A DNA stretch of 6,793 nucleotides from NCBI GenBank assembly GCA_003476595.1, contig DMTU01000119.1, positions 1-6,793 on the forward strand, in the 5' to 3' direction. Below, piece by piece: positions 5,238-6,793 of the stretch (its first letter is position 1; every line of letters starts with the position of its first letter). Made by a program: the position numbers and the translations under genes. The notes under the pieces were generated by a model, which made no database searches, was not told where the DNA came from, and was given only the letters and a program-made list of their open reading frames with translations. This DNA comes from Acidimicrobiaceae bacterium (GTDB lineage: Bacteria > Actinomycetota > Acidimicrobiia > Acidimicrobiales > Salinilacustritrichaceae).

Positions 5238-6101
5238 TCAGGGGAGGCGGTAGCCGGCGTCGTCGGCGATCGCGAGGCCGTCCCGTTCCAGGGTTGCCGC
5301 CACCCGGGCGGCGCGGGCCGGGTCGTGGGGCCAGCCCATCACCGCGGCGAGGGCCTCGTGGCCGACCGGTCCGGCCCGCATGGCGTCGACCAGTCGGCCT
5401 CGACCCTGGCGGTCCGAGCCGTCGAAGCGGGACTGGGGTGCGCTGATCCCGGCGGAGCCGTCGATGGGGTCGGGCGCCGGGAAGCCGGCGGTCGCCCAGG
5501 CGCAGTGGGGCCGGATCGGGCAGTCGTCGCACCGGGGCGAGCGCTTGCGACACACCGAGGCGCCGAGGTCGAAGACGGCCTGCCCCCACGTCCAACCCCA
5601 CCCCTCGGGGACGGCAGCATCTGCGACGGCCTGCGCCTCCTTCGGCGAGAGCGGTCGGCCGGCCAGCGCTCGGGCCACGAACCGGCCGGCGTTGGTGTCG
5701 ACGAGGCCGATGTCGCGCTCGTGGGCGAACACCAGCACGGCACGGGCCGTGTAGGGGCCGACGCCGGGGAGGTCCAGCAGCTCGGCCAACGTGTCGGGCA
5801 GCGCGCCGTCGTGGTGCTCCACGCAGCGGACGGCCGCCCGGTGGAGGTGGACGGCCCGGCGGTTGTAGCCGAGACCGGCCCACTCATCGATGACGTCGCC
5901 GACCGGGGCGGCCGCACAGTCCACGACCGTCGGGAACCGCTCCAGGAAGCGGACGTAGCGCTCGGTGACCCGGCTGACCTGGGTCTGCTGGAGCATGAGC
6001 TCCGACACCAGCACCGCCCACGGGTCGCGGCTCCGGCGCCACGGCAGGTCCCGGCCCTCGCGGGACCACCACTCGATCAGGTCCCGCCGCAGGGGTGTCA
6101 C
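5238..6101 (-). CDS. mutY: A/G-specific adenine glycosylase MutY
   Basis: This 287-residue DNA repair glycosylase removes adenine mispaired with 8-oxoguanine. LPWRRSRDPWAVLVSELMLQQTQV (split across residues 19-42) contains catalytic Glu34. The helix-hairpin-helix is LPGVGPYTA (111-119), followed by VDTNAGR with catalytic Asp135. The iron-sulfur cluster loop has Cys184, Cys191, Cys194 and Cys200 (C-x6-C-x2-C-x5-C), as in MutY and endonuclease III. The MutY-typical Q-S-R-F-x-G-S-D-R-Q-G-R-G segment follows, then a short winged-helix-like tail. The large C-terminal 8-oxoG-recognition (Nudix-like) domain of E. coli MutY is missing; as I recall, this short form is usual in Actinobacteria. The start is a GTG at 6101-6099 that overlaps the TGA of the upstream mcd-like gene (GTGA, 6098-6101). 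The frame stays open to 6464, but that extension is only antiparallel-looking shadow of the upstream gene. Co-transcription with that gene is likely. Confidence 0.93.
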   Translation of the reverse strand: MTPLRRDLIEWWSREGRDLPWRRSRDPWAVLVSELMLQQTQVSRVTERYVRFLERFPTVVDCAAAPVGDVIDEWAGLGYNRRAVHLHRAAVRCVEHHDGALPDTLAELLDLPGVGPYTARAVLVFAHERDIGLVDTNAGRFVARALAGRPLSPKEAQAVADAAVPEGWGWTWGQAVFDLGASVCRKRSPRCDDCPIRPHCAWATAGFPAPDPIDGSAGISAPQSRFDGSDRQGRGRLVDAMRAGPVGHEALAAVMGWPHDPARAARVAATLERDGLAIADDAGYRLP

Positions 6102-6793
6102 ATCGGGCAGAGCACCCAGGTGTCGAGGTCGAGGAGCACGCCGTCGGCGTACTTGCCGTCGTCGCCCCGCAGGGTCATCGACTCGTCCCGGCCCTTCGTG
6201 GCCACGAGGCGGACCCGCAGCGCACCGACGCCGGGGGCGCTGGTCTCGGCCTTGTCGAGGACCTCGGACCAGGCGTAGACGGTGTCGCCGGCGAAGGCCG
6301 GAGCGGTGTGGGCGCCGGCGTTGATGGCGGCCACCATGGCCGCGTTGGCCAGGCCGTTGTACTGCAGGGCCCGGGCCAGGCTGATGATGTGGCCGCCGTA
6401 GATGAGCCGGCGGCCGTCGTCGCGGGCCTCGGTGTTGAAGTGGACCTTGGCGGTGTTCTGCCACAGCCGGGTCGCCAGCATGTGCTCGGCGTCGGTGAGC
6501 GTGACCCCGTCGACGTGGTCGATCTTCTCGCCCACCTCGTAGTCGCCGAAGCGGTGGGGTTCGCCGGCGGCGGCGAAGTCGTAGCCGGTGAAGTCCAGGC
6601 CGGCCGGCACGATGAGGTCCTCGGGGGCGACCGCGTCGGCGAGGTCCGGCACGACGGTCTCGGGCGCGGGGGCGTCGACGTCGGCCTTGCGGACCATGAC
6701 CCAGCGGGCCCAGTCGATGGCGGTCTCGCCCCGCTGGTTCGTCGCGGTGGAGCGGACGTAGACGACGCCGGTCTTGCCGTTGGAGTTCTGCTT
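6098..6793 (-). CDS. mcd: MaoC-like mesaconyl-CoA hydratase / beta-methylmalyl-CoA dehydratase (5' end outside window)
   Basis: The frame is open to the window edge, giving 231 residues of a double hot-dog protein of the MaoC type that is normally about 350 long. The visible part starts in the end of the first domain (KTGVVYVRSTATNQRGE, then WARWVMVRKADVDAPAPETV). It continues with the second domain: DYEVGEKIDHVDGVT, AEHMLATRLWQNTAKVHFN, GRRLIYGGHIISLARAL, AGDTVYAWSEVLDKAE, and the end VLLDLDTWVLCPM. From memory, this is very close to the Rhodobacter/Chloroflexus Mcd sequence pattern. Mcd interconverts beta-methylmalyl-CoA and mesaconyl-CoA with loss or gain of water in the ethylmalonyl-CoA pathway or the 3-hydroxypropionate bicycle. 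Calling the start at the internal ATG 6697 would be wrong, since family-typical sequence precedes it. A paralogous MaoC dehydratase with another acyl-CoA substrate is the alternative. Its stop overlaps the mutY start. Confidence 0.82.
   Translation of the reverse strand, partial: KQNSNGKTGVVYVRSTATNQRGETAIDWARWVMVRKADVDAPAPETVVPDLADAVAPEDLIVPAGLDFTGYDFAAAGEPHRFGDYEVGEKIDHVDGVTLTDAEHMLATRLWQNTAKVHFNTEARDDGRRLIYGGHIISLARALQYNGLANAAMVAAINAGAHTAPAFAGDTVYAWSEVLDKAETSAPGVGALRVRLVATKGRDESMTLRGDDGKYADGVLLDLDTWVLCPM

Noticed and set aside
6102..6464. Longer MutY starting at 6464
   Set aside because: The added 121 residues are low-complexity Arg/Pro shadow of the mcd-like gene; MutY homology begins right after GTG 6101.
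1..6793. CRISPR array, tRNA/rRNA genes, insertion sequences or tandem repeats
   Set aside because: I saw no repeat-spacer pattern, RNA gene signature, transposase or terminal repeats; the window is almost entirely coding.

Overview
This is high-GC DNA with very strong G/C third-position bias, short intergenic gaps and start/stop overlaps. Together with an actinobacterial-style short MutY, it suggests a high-GC actinobacterium, possibly of the Acidimicrobiia type. The lineage is inferred from sequence style only; nothing in the window is taxonomically decisive.

Layout. At the extreme left, on the minus strand, is what looks like the first few codons of a metallo-beta-lactamase-fold hydrolase running out of the window. 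A divergent spacer of about 100 bp (27-128) follows. Five tightly packed plus-strand genes then fill 129-5171: an epoxide-hydrolase-like alpha/beta hydrolase (129-1019), a thioredoxin-domain protein fused to a large uncharacterised domain (1016-2476), a selenoprotein of the UGSC type (2489-3007), a zinc-less-looking MDR oxidoreductase (3041-4126) and a proline racemase family protein (4116-5171). Gaps are -4, +12, +33 and -11 bp, so they are probably one transcript. A short convergent spacer holds a 10-bp inverted repeat. On the minus strand, mutY (5238-6101) follows a 5'-truncated mesaconyl-CoA hydratase/beta-methylmalyl-CoA dehydratase gene (6098-6793), which it overlaps by 4 bp.

The main result is that 2489-3007 is one gene, not two. 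An in-frame TGA at 2765-2767 sits in the context ALAD-U-GSCTSCSVHD. It is followed 9 nt later by a perfect 10-bp hairpin with a GTG loop, placed like a bacterial SECIS element. A conventional gene caller would end the gene at the TGA and start a spurious second gene at a GTG that is the hairpin loop itself.

Working model (inference): the operon encodes a selenium-dependent redox pathway. The thioredoxin-like domain (CPTC) would be the electron donor to the selenocysteine centre. The hydrolase, MDR oxidoreductase and racemase-like protein would process a small organic substrate. The racemase-like protein has Ser and Thr where proline racemase has its two catalytic Cys residues, so ordinary racemase chemistry is not expected. 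No selA, selB, selC or selD gene is in the window; they must lie elsewhere if the selenoprotein call is right.
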